A stretch of DNA of 64,000 nucleotides from Methanolobus zinderi (GTDB taxonomy: Archaea > Halobacteriota > Methanosarcinia > Methanosarcinales > Methanosarcinaceae), in the NCBI RefSeq assembly GCF_013388255.1, contig NZ_CP058215.1, forward strand, positions 992,001 through 1,056,000, in the 5' to 3' direction. Positions 54,874-63,818 of this stretch are shown here, piece after piece; position 1 is the first letter of the stretch; each line of letters opens with the position of its first letter. The notes beneath the pieces were generated by a model that saw only the letters and a program-made list of their open reading frames with translations, was not told the origin of the DNA and made no database searches. A program made the position numbers and the translations under genes.

Positions 54874-55506
54874 GTGCAGCAACCTGAGGATTCAGTAACA
54901 AACCTAGATCCACAATTGAGTATCACCAACCAAATTATGGATAGAATCATTGCTGATCCCCAATCATTTGGATTTGAAACTATAATCAGAATTCCAAAAG
55001 AGAAGCTCATTTACATTATATGTGATTTCTATTGGAATAAAAACTACAGAACAATATATATCATGAAAGACCCAAAAGACTATGGAAATTTTATACATTA
55101 TTATCCATCGTTAAATATTGAAGGTACAAGTGAAATCAAGCAGATCTCTGTTACAACATATAAAAAGGATGAAAACAAGCAAGTCTTTGATTCTGTAAAT
55201 GTGATATTTAAGGAAGAGTGGCTAGATAAAACTCAAATGGAATGGTATGCCGATTTCGGCTTTAAAAACTGGCAAATACTTTACGCTATTGTTGCATTTT
55301 TTATTGGGCTTTATCATGCCGGGAAAACAGAAATAAGTGGGTCAATGGCAGGTCTTATTTTGATAGCTTTGCTTGTTCCAATATTATTCTTGGCGTTTCT
55401 CCGTGCTAAAAAGTTTGAAGGACATCCAAGTATCGAAAATTTCAGGGCAGAGTTTGAAAACCACATTCGTGAAAAGGAAAATGAGTTATATTATGAAAGA
55501 TATTGA
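54874..55506 (+). CDS. Membrane protein of unknown function, paralogue pair member 2
   Basis: 210 residues from GTG 54874. It shares the pattern KLIYIICDFYWNKNYRTIYI, the VFDSVNVIF segment, two membrane helices (near 130-150 and 158-175) and a final HPSIENFRAEFENHIREKE with the preceding protein. Base use is more AT-rich than the neighbours, as expected of acquired accessory genes. Function unknown. Confidence 0.55.
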   Translation: MQQPEDSVTNLDPQLSITNQIMDRIIADPQSFGFETIIRIPKEKLIYIICDFYWNKNYRTIYIMKDPKDYGNFIHYYPSLNIEGTSEIKQISVTTYKKDENKQVFDSVNVIFKEEWLDKTQMEWYADFGFKNWQILYAIVAFFIGLYHAGKTEISGSMAGLILIALLVPILFLAFLRAKKFEGHPSIENFRAEFENHIREKENELYYERY

Positions 55507-55574
55507 ATGGATAATTTGAAACTATGAAATTGTAGATGTTGAAATTAAGAGAAGGCTGGTAGGAAGGACATGAA

Positions 55575-55835
55575 TCAATACGCTTTATCGTGGTGAGTGA
55601 AACTTACAAGAGTAATTATGTTGTTGTCGCCATCGATCTCATAGATCAGAACAAAATGGCCAACATGAACCCTGCGATATCCTTTGAGAACATTACGTAA
55701 AGGTTTTCCGCATTCTGGATTATCACGAATACTAGTAGCAGCTTTCTTAAAACGGTTGAAGAGAACAGGATCCTTTTTGAAGAGAACTTTAGTCTCTTTC
55801 TCAAAACGAGGTGTTGTAACTACTCGATATGTCAT
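55575..55835 (-). CDS. RelE/ParE-superfamily toxin
   Basis: 86 residues. TYRVVTTPRFEKETKVLFKK, then RVHVGHFVLIYEIDGDNNII and VSFTHHDKAY form the RelE/YafQ-type mRNA interferase fold, with the basic and His-rich end in place. Its start overlaps the stop of the antitoxin gene by four bases. Active as a ribosome-dependent endonuclease in relatives. Confidence 0.82.
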   Translation of the reverse strand: MTYRVVTTPRFEKETKVLFKKDPVLFNRFKKAATSIRDNPECGKPLRNVLKGYRRVHVGHFVLIYEIDGDNNIITLVSFTHHDKAY

Positions 55836-56098
55836 TTTTCATAACTGGCAAACAAGTCTTCAAGTGAATCGTACTTGGTACCTTTTCCATCTTTAACGTC
55901 TTGTATGCTTTGCTCAATTTCTTTGATGAACTCAGAATTAAAACATTCTTCAGGAGGATAGGATGCTTTCTTACTTCGAGCTATCTTTCTACTGCTAAAC
56001 TTTCGAATAGAAGTGTGAGCGTTTCTCATAGGGGATATTCTTGCTTGTAGGTATATAAGAGTGTTGATGACCTTGTGAACTACTCTGTACTTAGGCAT
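55832..56098 (-). CDS. Antitoxin of the RelE-type pair
   Basis: Up to 88 residues; the true start may be an internal ATG (56029). The C-terminal EIEQSIQDVKDGKGTKYDSL and LEDLFASYEK match RelB/antitoxin tails that wrap the toxin. The N-terminal part is basic (SSRKIARSKKA) and probably binds DNA. Located upstream of the toxin, as expected. Confidence 0.65.
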   Translation of the reverse strand: MPKYRVVHKVINTLIYLQARISPMRNAHTSIRKFSSRKIARSKKASYPPEECFNSEFIKEIEQSIQDVKDGKGTKYDSLEDLFASYEK

Positions 56099-56160
56099 GG
56101 GGTTCCTACGAGTAATTACAATATGTAGTTTTGACTGTGGATTACCAACGAATTTTTTAA

Positions 56161-56437
56161 GATGTCATTGATAACCTTGACTACAGTGCAAGGGATAAAG
56201 TCACCACCACCAAAAACTATCCAATGGCGTGCTTACTTCATATACTTACAATACAGAAAAACTTCTGCTGGACAAAATACACACCGCAAGTCTCAGGACC
56301 TTAACTACGAGTTCGATAATGTCGACAATATTCTTGAGGTTGAGGACAATGTCCTCAATTCTGTGAGAATATAAGGATACGATGACTTGGACAGGCTGAC
56401 CAGTGTAGACATGTCGGTCAACAGCGTTCCGATTTAG
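56161..56437 (+). pseudogene. RHS/YD-repeat remnant with frameshifts and a stop
   Basis: Pieces of a YD-repeat protein can be read in successive frames: VIDNLDYSARDKVTTTKNYP near 56164, GVLTSYTYNTEKLLLDKI near 56235-56290, LNYEFDNVDNILEVEDN from 56300, then an in-frame TAA at 56372-56374 followed directly by GYDDLDRLTSVDM. A short tail ends at 56437. This is the decayed 3' part of a large RHS surface or polymorphic-toxin gene; nothing of the rest is found here. Confidence 0.7.
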
Positions 56438-56569
56438 CAGATAAGTTTCATCAACGACTGGTCGATATCAGCACAAGCAAATGATAGTTGTCCATATTTA
56501 TAATAATGATAGAATAAACTCCTTTTTTTCTTTATTATTCTGCTATAAAAAATATCTACTCTTCTTAGA

Positions 56570-56692
56570 TAACAATGTTTCTTACCTGTTTTATAGAACA
56601 AAGTTTTACTATTATTAGGTAAAAATTCAGAGTATGAGGTTGAAAGGTGTGGGAGTATGAAAAGACAGGGCAGTGTAGTGGTCATTGCATTA
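56570..56692 (+). repeat. Duplicated leader of a surface-protein gene, copy B
   Basis: Matches 54128-54250 at all but about five positions over 123 bases. It is the native leader and first codons of the PGF-CTERM gene. A further ~20-base match (ATTGTTTCTTACCTGTTT) occurs at 58593-58610. Confidence 0.8.
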
Positions 56693-57529
56693 GTATTAGT
56701 GCTATGCGTTTCGATTACGGGTGCAGAAGAGAACAATTCAGACAAGTATACTTTTGAGCGTTATGGCGGAGAAGAATTCACTCCTCAACCGATGAAGTTT
56801 GGTGAGAATCTGAAGAATCAGGAAAAAGATGAGTCACTGTCCATCAGTACGAAGGAAAGGAAGCATGTATTACTCCAGTTCTATGCCAATCCAAATAAAG
56901 AGCAGAGGCAATTGCTGCAGGACCGTGGTGTTCAATTTTTAGAAGGTGTTGCTCCATACACAGTTCTGGTTTCAATGCCTGCGGATATGACACCCGCAGA
57001 TCTTCCGGCCGAAAGCGGTTTGCGATGGATGGGACCAATACCTGTTGAGAATAAGTATGATCGAACATATGGTCTGGATGTTCCTGCCTGGGCAAGGACA
57101 GAAAATGGAGAGGTAAAACTAGCAGTTTTATTTTATGAAGATGTCGATTCTCAAGATGCAATAAATATACTCAAGAAATATTCTCATAGTTATTCAGCTA
57201 CTTCAAATTTAAGGCCATGGTACTATGAAACAATAATTAATGAGACAAATATCACTTCAATCGTTAGTGAAGATGCTGTTTATAATAGTGGATACTATGG
57301 TTTTGAAACCATACCTACAGAAGGAAGTGATTTTGTAGATTATGTAGAAAATACCGAAGAAGATATTGGTGATTCAATGTTAGTTGATGAACAAGAAACG
57401 AGTCTAGATACAGAAAAAGACTCAGATAAGGATGTCGAAAAAGCTCCTGGTTTCCAATCTGTTTTTGCTTTTCTGTTTTTGATAATTGCTTTTTTATTCT
57501 TAGCGGGGAGGAAGTCTTATGATAGGTAA
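56657..57529 (+). CDS. PGF-CTERM-type surface protein with protease-propeptide-like domain
   Basis: 290 residues. Signal peptide MKRQGSVVVIALVLVLCVS. Residues ~70-125 (HVLLQFYANPNKEQRQLLQD, then GVAPYTVLVSMPADM) resemble the propeptide-like region found before archaeal S8-type catalytic domains, but no catalytic domain follows. After an acidic stretch the C-terminus is APGFQSVFAFLFLIIAFLFL and then AGRKSYDR, the tripartite PGF-CTERM archaeosortase signal. It should be lipid-anchored at the surface after ArtA cleavage. May be a truncated relative of a larger protease. Confidence 0.72.
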   Translation: MKRQGSVVVIALVLVLCVSITGAEENNSDKYTFERYGGEEFTPQPMKFGENLKNQEKDESLSISTKERKHVLLQFYANPNKEQRQLLQDRGVQFLEGVAPYTVLVSMPADMTPADLPAESGLRWMGPIPVENKYDRTYGLDVPAWARTENGEVKLAVLFYEDVDSQDAINILKKYSHSYSATSNLRPWYYETIINETNITSIVSEDAVYNSGYYGFETIPTEGSDFVDYVENTEEDIGDSMLVDEQETSLDTEKDSDKDVEKAPGFQSVFAFLFLIIAFLFLAGRKSYDR

Positions 57530-57601
57530 AATTGTCGAAAAATAAAGTCATAGATTCAAAAGCAGAATTTATATTTAGGGTGACTACATTCTATACATTA
57601 G

Positions 57602-57961
57602 ATGTCAGGAACTGTTGCAGACGTAAATATCGGTGAATATCTGGCTCGCAGGGTAGATTCAAGAGTCAGAGACGGCTATGCGCATTCAAGGGAAGAGCTT
57701 GTGAAAAAAGCAATAGTTCACTACCTTGAAGATCTTGACCTAGGCAAGAGAAGGGCAGAACTGTTCAGGGAAGCAAGCCATTCTGCTGATATTATGCGCT
57801 GTGCCTGGAAGGAGCCAATATCGGCAGATAGGGCATTGGAAATGCTTACATCCGTGGGAGAGAGTGTTTCAAAAGAAGAACTGAATATTTCCATTGAGAG
57901 TACAGGTGACTCCGTTGACAGGAAGTATGCACAGGCTCACAAGGATCTTAAGGAGCAGTAA
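57602..57961 (+). CDS. VapB-type antitoxin
   Basis: 119 residues. NIGEYLARRVDSRVRDGYAH and REELVKKAIVHYLEDLDLG form a ribbon-helix-helix-like N-terminus. The C-terminal half is acidic. A TATA-like box near 57567-57580 places the transcription start close to the ATG. Its stop overlaps the ATG of the PIN toxin gene (TAATG), the usual VapBC coupling. Confidence 0.68.
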   Translation: MSGTVADVNIGEYLARRVDSRVRDGYAHSREELVKKAIVHYLEDLDLGKRRAELFREASHSADIMRCAWKEPISADRALEMLTSVGESVSKEELNISIESTGDSVDRKYAQAHKDLKEQ

Positions 57962-58438
57962 TGATAGTTCTGGATTCCTGTGTATGGATCCACGCTTTTC
58001 TTGGTACTGATGAGAAATGTATTTTGCTTATAAATAAAGTCCTGTCGGGTGATCTGAAACCTGTAGTTTCTCCATACATTGCAATAGAAGTTGTAAATAA
58101 TGTATTGAGAGGGGCTAACAATGAAAAAGCATGACCTGGATCAACTTCAAACAGCGATATGGTCTATTTTCAGAGAACCTTTTGTTAAAACTACATTTAC
58201 ACCTATTGATTTTGAAATGATGGTTTTGGAAGAAGTACGTAACCGTCCTGAATATTGTGCTCTGGCAACTGCTCTGGGTATAGAACCAAAAGATGCTCCG
58301 ATAGTTGTGCTTGCATATCAGTATGCTAGTCCTCTTGCAACAGTGGATGAACGATCATTGTTAAGCATCAAAGAGAAGGTCAACCAGTTAATAGGAATAG
58401 AGATAATCAGTGCCGATGAGGCACTTTCAATCTACTGA
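57961..58438 (+). pseudogene. VapC PIN-domain toxin, frameshifted
   Basis: MIVLDSCVWIHAFLG from ATG 57961 runs to a TGA at 58132-58134. The PIN domain continues in another frame from about 58128 (KHDLDQLQTAIWSIFREP) to the stop at 58438. Removing one A of AAAAA at 58124-58128 restores one frame of about 158 residues. Acidic PIN residues are present in both parts (LDSCVWI, IAIEVVNN, PKDAPIVVL, TVDERSL). So one gene is broken by a one-base homopolymer change, natural or sequencing. Confidence 0.8.
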
Positions 58439-58798
58439 AAATAATTTAGATTCAAAAATTTAATCATATGGGTTTTTTAAAGATATATAATGTTGTAGTA
58501 TGTGACCGTTACAATCGTGCTGTGTATACTTAGTCTAGTCCTTTTCTTCAATAAAACTTTTCAGTAGAATCTTCAATGCATTTCTACGAAACATTGTTTC
58601 TTACCTGTTTGATTCTAATACAAAGTCAGTAAACTAGATAATAGAAAGGAGAATGAATCGCTCAAAAAATAAAGAGGGAAGAGGCTGATCCATCACGCCC
58701 AGAAGCGTGTAGGGCGTGTGCATCATGCCCGCACTTATATACTGATTTATGTTCTGAATATAAAGTGCTGATCCAAGTGGGGTGAAAGTATTAACCGC
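58439..58798. other. Intergenic region between VapC and symporter 2
   Basis: 360 bases without a credible gene. It holds a TATA-like AAAGATATATAATG near 58477-58491, a partial copy of the surface-gene leader at 58593-58610, and a GC-richer inverted repeat CACGCCC (58694-58700) / GGGCGTG (58712-58718) that could mark the 3' end of the symporter 2 transcript. Confidence 0.4.
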
Positions 58799-60397
58799 TT
58801 ATTCACTGTTTTTCCGGTTGTAGCACTTTTCCAGATGCTCCTGTGAATCAGGCTCTGTTGCCAGGCTCACGATTATTGCCGTAAGGAATGCAAGTGGTGT
58901 GGCAACCAGTATCGGATCAACTACTGTCCATGTTCCTGTGAGTATTGTATCAACACCGAAAAGAGCCTGACTTATACCCAGTGCGGTAGCTTCCTTGGCA
59001 TGCACGAATGTAAGCCAGAAAAGACTTGCAAAGGTTCCCACGAGCAGACTTGCCGTTGCTCCCTGCCTGTTCATGCGTTTCCAGAAAAGGGCTCCGGTGT
59101 ACATCGGCAGGAAGGCCGCTGCACAGAGTCCGAAGAAAATTGCTGTTGCCCTTGCGATTATTCCGATCGGGAGTATATAAGCAAGCACCACGCTGATAAG
59201 TATTGTTGTAGCAATTCCTGCCCTTGTGATGGTTATTGTCTTTCCGATCTTTCCCCTCATGATAAATTCCCGGTAGAAATCATGTCCGATGGCCGTTCCC
59301 ATGGTATGGAACTGGGAACTCAGTGTAGACATGGCAGCGGCAAGCAGGGTCAGCAGGAAGAAGATAACAAAATAGTCCGGCATTGCACTATTGATATATT
59401 CCGGCATGATAACATCGATGTTGCCACCTGCAGCTTCCAGTGAGATCATACCTCTGGTATCCAGGAAATACACATTTGAAAGCGCACCCACGATATAAGC
59501 GACTCCTGCCATCATTAAGATGAAGGGTCCTCCTGAGAGTACGGCCCTGTTAAGCGAGCGTGTATTCCTAACAGTCATGAAACGTACTGCAAGCTGTGGC
59601 TGTGCAAGTACTCCGATTCCCACACCAAGTATTATTGTAGAGAACAGTGTCCACCATACAGGTGATCCGAATGCAGGCATTGAAGTCCAGCCAGTATGTC
59701 CTACGGCAGCCAGGTTCTCAGGCACAAGATGAGCCATGTTTGTGAGTGACTGGTGGGCTTCCACAATTCCTCCCAGCCTGGCATAAGTAAGCACGAAAAG
59801 GATGGCCATTCCGATGAACATCAGTCCGCCCTGAAGTGCATCGGTATACATGACTGCGATAAGTCCGCCTGTAATCACATATGCGGCTACGATAACTGCG
59901 AGGATAAGTACTGCACTGTTATATTCTATATTGAGGGCTGTTTCCATGAAACGTGCTCCGCCGATCAGCACACTGCCTGCATAAAGAGGCATGAACATGG
60001 TGATCAGTGCACCGGAAAAACCCTGTATGAAACGGGACTGGAACCTTCTTCCCACAAGCTCCGGGAAGGTAACTGCTCCGAGATTTACTCCCATACGTCT
60101 GGTCCTAGATCCAAAGAGAACAAATGCTATGAATATACCTACGAAGATGTTCATGAACACAAGCCAGAGCACACCCATGCCGAATGCTCCTGCATATCCT
60201 CCGAAACCGATTATAGCTGATGTACTGATAAACGCTGCACCATAGGACAGTGCCAGTACAAGCGGATTGATCTTTCTGCCTGCCAGCATGTAGTCGTCAG
60301 TGTCTTTGGTCTGCTTATATCCCAGCCATCCCAGGTAGAACACTACCATCATGTAGATGAGTACGGCAATACCCAGGATCGGTGTGCTGACTGCCAT
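58799..60397 (-). CDS. Sodium:solute symporter (SSS family), copy 2
   Basis: 532 residues from ATG 60397 (TTG 60403 would start inside the small gene's end). It aligns along its full length with the symporter at 52283: same ALSYGAAFISTSAIIGFGG, FSGALITMFMPLYAGSVLIG and MRFMTVRNTRSLNRAVL regions. Loops and the C-terminus (EPDSQEHLEKCYNRKNSE) differ, so substrate could differ too. It is coupled to its own 40-residue accessory gene. Confidence 0.9.
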   Translation of the reverse strand: MAVSTPILGIAVLIYMMVVFYLGWLGYKQTKDTDDYMLAGRKINPLVLALSYGAAFISTSAIIGFGGYAGAFGMGVLWLVFMNIFVGIFIAFVLFGSRTRRMGVNLGAVTFPELVGRRFQSRFIQGFSGALITMFMPLYAGSVLIGGARFMETALNIEYNSAVLILAVIVAAYVITGGLIAVMYTDALQGGLMFIGMAILFVLTYARLGGIVEAHQSLTNMAHLVPENLAAVGHTGWTSMPAFGSPVWWTLFSTIILGVGIGVLAQPQLAVRFMTVRNTRSLNRAVLSGGPFILMMAGVAYIVGALSNVYFLDTRGMISLEAAGGNIDVIMPEYINSAMPDYFVIFFLLTLLAAAMSTLSSQFHTMGTAIGHDFYREFIMRGKIGKTITITRAGIATTILISVVLAYILPIGIIARATAIFFGLCAAAFLPMYTGALFWKRMNRQGATASLLVGTFASLFWLTFVHAKEATALGISQALFGVDTILTGTWTVVDPILVATPLAFLTAIIVSLATEPDSQEHLEKCYNRKNSE

Positions 60398-60519
60398 CAG
60401 CAAACCTCCTCGTCCTGGCCTTTATTCCAGTTAAATACACCGTATATTATGCATCCTATCGCGCTCAGGAAGCATAATATGTATGCGATCCATATTTGGG
60501 GGTCCTCTATTCCTAACAT
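60397..60519 (-). CDS. Symporter small accessory protein, copy 2
   Basis: 40 residues, MLGIEDPQIWIAYILCFLSA and onward to FNWNKGQDEEVC, almost the same as copy 1 at 53869. One membrane helix, acidic end. The TGA overlaps the symporter 2 ATG exactly as in copy 1, so the two-gene unit was duplicated as a whole. Confidence 0.85.
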   Translation of the reverse strand: MLGIEDPQIWIAYILCFLSAIGCIIYGVFNWNKGQDEEVC

Positions 60520-60767
60520 TTTTCTAACTCCTGAAAAGTAGTAATGTTACTGGTTAACACGGGGCATATTTTAAGCTTTCGACCATGGTTTTGTTGTCTT
60601 GTTACTTTGAAACTTAGAAAAAGCATCCATAATCTATTTATCTAAGAAAATTCAAGTAGAAATAGTGTTACAAAGCTGGTAGTTTGTAACATCAGTGCAC
60701 ATTCAATTATAATATGAATGTACGCAGTTTACCTCGTTGTCTTGAGTGTGCACGCAGGCTCTAGATT

Positions 60768-60788
60768 ATCGGGTGCCATGCACCCGAT
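60768..60788. other. Perfect 9-base hairpin in intergenic region
   Basis: ATCGGGTGC (60768-60776), loop CAT, GCACCCGAT (60780-60788). It lies about 30 bases past the methyltransferase stop and within a 298-base gap that otherwise holds nothing I recognise. A terminator stem without T-tract, or an operator. Confidence 0.45.
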
Positions 60789-60817
60789 TCCTCCCTGAGC
60801 ACTTATTTCAGGATCGC

Positions 60818-61687
60818 CTATTTTTCAATTGTTGCCTGTATAAAGGCCGCTCTGCTTATATTTCTTGATTCAGCGGAGAATTCTGCATCTTCAAAGAGTC
60901 TGACCCAGTCCTTACCTTCTCTTTTTTCACCATGGTGGTGGTTCAGGGGTTCGGCTGCAAAGACTTTTCCTCCATCTGCAAGTACCCTTTTAATTTCCTC
61001 AAGTGCCTCCGGGATATCATCCAGATGGTGCAGCATAAAGAAGCAGGTAACTGTATCGAATTTATCATGTTCATATGGCAGCTCATAGACATTTGCTGTT
61101 TCAAAGCTGGCATTGTCTATGTTGTAGATCTCCGCATTGAAACTGCATTGTCTGATCATTCCTTCATGAAGATCTACTCCGAGAACACTGGACGCGTGGT
61201 GCTGGCGTGCTATCTCAAGACTTCCCGCTCCCAGCCCGCAACCGACGTCAAGGATGTTCTTTCCTTTGATAAACGGCACAACCTCGGAAAGCACTGTCTT
61301 TTTTAGTTTCCCCATTCCCTGACTGGGGTAACTTGCTTCCGGATGGTCGAACTCCGTGTAAGGAAGTATTCCATAGACAGATGAGTTGTTCGCGGCAAAC
61401 AGACCTTCGAAATAGAGCTTGTTATTGTCATGTTTTACAAGTTTAACGACCGAGACTCCTGTTTCCCGGCAGAACCTCTTATTCCATTCATCCCTCTTTG
61501 GTGAAAACTCCATTTCAAGGGGGTCATGGACCACAATGTAATGAGTGTAGTCCTCAAAAATGTAAGATGATGCTTTATTGTGCTTGTTAAGTTCGACCTC
61601 ACTTACAGCCTCTTTCCACAAAGCGAGCAGTTCCATTGTCTCTTCATCTGCAAAGTTGACTACTTTTCCTATAGGTTTGAATGACAT
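60818..61687 (-). CDS. Class I SAM-dependent methyltransferase
   Basis: 289 residues from ATG 61687, preferred to ATG 61747 because TTGGAG stands just before it and the only TATA box (61752-61759) would leave no room for the longer form. An N-terminal region of about 130 residues without known domain leads to the SAM site NILDVGCGLGAGSLEIAR and the DLHEGM and FDTVTCFFMLHHLDD motifs of Methyltransf_11. The substrate is not evident. Confidence 0.85.
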   Translation of the reverse strand: MSFKPIGKVVNFADEETMELLALWKEAVSEVELNKHNKASSYIFEDYTHYIVVHDPLEMEFSPKRDEWNKRFCRETGVSVVKLVKHDNNKLYFEGLFAANNSSVYGILPYTEFDHPEASYPSQGMGKLKKTVLSEVVPFIKGKNILDVGCGLGAGSLEIARQHHASSVLGVDLHEGMIRQCSFNAEIYNIDNASFETANVYELPYEHDKFDTVTCFFMLHHLDDIPEALEEIKRVLADGGKVFAAEPLNHHHGEKREGKDWVRLFEDAEFSAESRNISRAAFIQATIEK

Positions 61688-61751
61688 GTTCTCCAATTTG
61701 TTTTGGAGGATAAAATCATTTTGTATTTCAAAAAGATTTGAAACCATAATC

Positions 61752-61759
61752 TATATATA
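61752..61759. promoter_or_regulatory. Shared TATA box of divergent genes
   Basis: TATATATA, self-complementary, lies 24-31 bases before the permease ATG at 61783, which fits a leaderless start, and about 65 bases before the methyltransferase ATG at 61687 on the other strand. Confidence 0.5.
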
Positions 61760-61782
61760 CAGTTTCAACATTATTTGAAATA

Positions 61783-62835
61783 ATGGACCCCTACATAACT
61801 CATCTTATATCGGTTGGCTTTGCATCATTGCAGGAATACCTTGCCCTGCATGTGCTTCTATGTCTGATACCCGCCTTTTTCCTGGCAGGTGCTATAGCAT
61901 CCCTGTTCTCGAAAGAGTCGGTGCTTACATTCTTCGGAGCTGATGCACCAAAGCACGTCTCATACTCCGTGGCAGCGGTTTCCGGGTGTCTGCTTGCTGT
62001 ATGTAGTTGTACGGTCCTGCCGCTGTTTGCAGGCATATACAAGAGAGGTGCGGGTATTGGTCCCGCCACAACCTTCCTGTTCTCGGCGCCTGCAATCAAC
62101 ATACTCGCAATAGTCTATACAGCGAAGATACTTGGCTATGATCTGGGTATCGCAAGAGCACTTGCTGCCATAACCCTTTCTGTAGTTATAGGATTGTCAA
62201 TGGCGCTCATATTTGAACGAAACAACGGCGAGCGGAAATCAATCAAAACCTTCGGTGAGGAAAAGCATGCTCACAGTGCATGGCTCTTCGTACTGTTGCT
62301 TGCAATTCTTGTGGTGCCGGAAATACTCACTGCATGGTCAACCATGCTGCTTGTTGAGATTCCTCTTATACTTATCACAGTGTATGTATCTTTCAAATGG
62401 TTCACCGCAGAAGAAAGGCAGAGCTGGATGAGCGAGACATGGTTCCTTGTCAAAATGATAACTCCCCTGTTGCTTGTGGGTGTCTTCTTTGCGGGAATCA
62501 TCGTAGAACTTATCCCTGCGGAATATGTGGTAGAATATGTTGGCGGAGCGAATGCAGGCTCTTACATAATAGCATCTGTCTCTGCTGCTCTTATGTATTT
62601 CTCAACCCTGACAGAGGTACCCATAATCAGCGCCCTTACGGTTCTTGGAATGGGCAAGGGTCCGGCTCTTGCAATGTTGCTTGCAGGCCCTGCCCTGAGC
62701 CTCCCTAACATGATCGTAATAAGCCGGATAATGGGTCTGAAAAAAGGCATGACATACATTTTGCTTGTAGTGATAGTTGCAGCCTTCTCGGGAATAATGT
62801 TTGCCTCCTATCTTGCTAACGGTATACAGGTGTAA
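61783..62835 (+). CDS. Permease of the DUF318/ArsP-like family
   Basis: 350 residues with about ten membrane segments. CLLAVCSCTVLPLFAGIYKR near residue 70 is the Cys-rich signature of this permease family, and FLFSAPAINILAIVYTAKIL follows it. The repeat half has STLTEVPIISALTVLGMGKG. Relatives are linked to metal or organoarsenical efflux. The following genes (phosphoesterase, thioredoxin-like, DGC protein) suggest a metal or redox role. No Shine-Dalgarno; leaderless start likely. Confidence 0.83.
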   Translation: MDPYITHLISVGFASLQEYLALHVLLCLIPAFFLAGAIASLFSKESVLTFFGADAPKHVSYSVAAVSGCLLAVCSCTVLPLFAGIYKRGAGIGPATTFLFSAPAINILAIVYTAKILGYDLGIARALAAITLSVVIGLSMALIFERNNGERKSIKTFGEEKHAHSAWLFVLLLAILVVPEILTAWSTMLLVEIPLILITVYVSFKWFTAEERQSWMSETWFLVKMITPLLLVGVFFAGIIVELIPAEYVVEYVGGANAGSYIIASVSAALMYFSTLTEVPIISALTVLGMGKGPALAMLLAGPALSLPNMIVISRIMGLKKGMTYILLVVIVAAFSGIMFASYLANGIQV

Positions 62836-62838
62836 AAA

Positions 62839-63528
62839 ATGAAATTATTACTGATATCTGATATCCATGGTAACAAAGAGGCACTTGATGCAGTGCTGAA
62901 AGTGCCGCATGATGAAGTAATCTGCCTCGGGGATATTGCGGATTATGGACCATCACCTGCGGAATGTATTGACATCATCAGGAGCAGGAATATGGAAACA
63001 GTACTCGGTAACCACGATGCTGCAGTAGGAACAGGAATCGACTGTGGTTGCGGCTACAAATATAAGCATCTTTCTACATCCACCCGGGAGTATACATGGT
63101 CATGCCTGAAAGAAGACCATCTGACATTTCTGCGACAGCTTCCCTTCAAGGTTGAAAAGGTAGTTGACGGACACAGGCTATATTTTACACACGGGAGCCC
63201 GCGGTCCAATTTTGAGTATATATTGCCCGAGACATCTGATAAGGAAATACTTGAGATGCTTGAGGGGGTCAATGCGGATATTCTGTTTACCGGACACTCT
63301 CATAAAGCTATGATTCGGGAAGTAAACGATGTAATGCTCATCAATCCGGGCTCGGTAGGCCAGCCAAGGGATGGGAATCCTCTTGCCAGTTGTGCTGTTT
63401 TTGATACAGAAACCCTTGAAGCTAAGATCATAAGGTGTGAGTATGATCTTGAAAGTACGTGCAGATGTATAAGTGAAAAGATGTCTAATTCCGAAGAATT
63501 GGTTTCTATACTAAAGAGAGGATACTGA
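62839..63528 (+). CDS. Metallophosphoesterase (YfcE/MJ0936-like)
   Basis: 229 residues. LLISDIHGNKEALDAVL, VICLGDIADYGPSP, VLGNHDAAV and FTGHSHKAM are the complete dinuclear-metal motifs of calcineurin-like phosphoesterases. The loop TGIDCGCGYKYK holds two extra cysteines. The relatives act as phosphodiesterases on small substrates. It follows the permease after 3 bases. Confidence 0.9.
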   Translation: MKLLLISDIHGNKEALDAVLKVPHDEVICLGDIADYGPSPAECIDIIRSRNMETVLGNHDAAVGTGIDCGCGYKYKHLSTSTREYTWSCLKEDHLTFLRQLPFKVEKVVDGHRLYFTHGSPRSNFEYILPETSDKEILEMLEGVNADILFTGHSHKAMIREVNDVMLINPGSVGQPRDGNPLASCAVFDTETLEAKIIRCEYDLESTCRCISEKMSNSEELVSILKRGY

Positions 63529-63575
63529 TTATAATAGAGAACAAATACGGGAAATAAATGATTGGAGGCATAAAT

Positions 63576-63806
63576 ATGAAAATAGAAATTCTTGGATCAG
63601 GTTGTGCAAAGTGTAAGAAGACAAAGGAAATTGTTGAGCAGGCTGTTAATGAGGCCGGAGTGGATGCCGAGGTAGTTAAAGTCGAGGACATGGATACGAT
63701 CCTCTCCTATGGTGTGATGCTCACTCCCGGTGTTGTTGTGGATGGCGATGTCAAGATAGCCGGTAAGGTTCCCAGTATGGACAATGTCAAAAAATGGATT
63801 GCCTGA
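63576..63806 (+). CDS. Thioredoxin-family protein (thioredoxin_3)
   Basis: 76 residues from ATG 63576 with GGAGG eight bases before it; an in-frame ATG at 63558 is less likely. GCAKCKKTK gives the CxxC site, and GVMLTPGVVVDGDVKIAGKV the cis-Pro region. Such small redox proteins often accompany DUF318 permeases. No signal peptide. Confidence 0.9.
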   Translation: MKIEILGSGCAKCKKTKEIVEQAVNEAGVDAEVVKVEDMDTILSYGVMLTPGVVVDGDVKIAGKVPSMDNVKKWIA

Positions 63807-63818
63807 GGAGATACCAGA

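Noticed and set aside
54128-58610. Insertion sequence carrying the accessory patch
   Set aside because: No transposase or terminal inverted repeats; only the direct leader duplication is seen.
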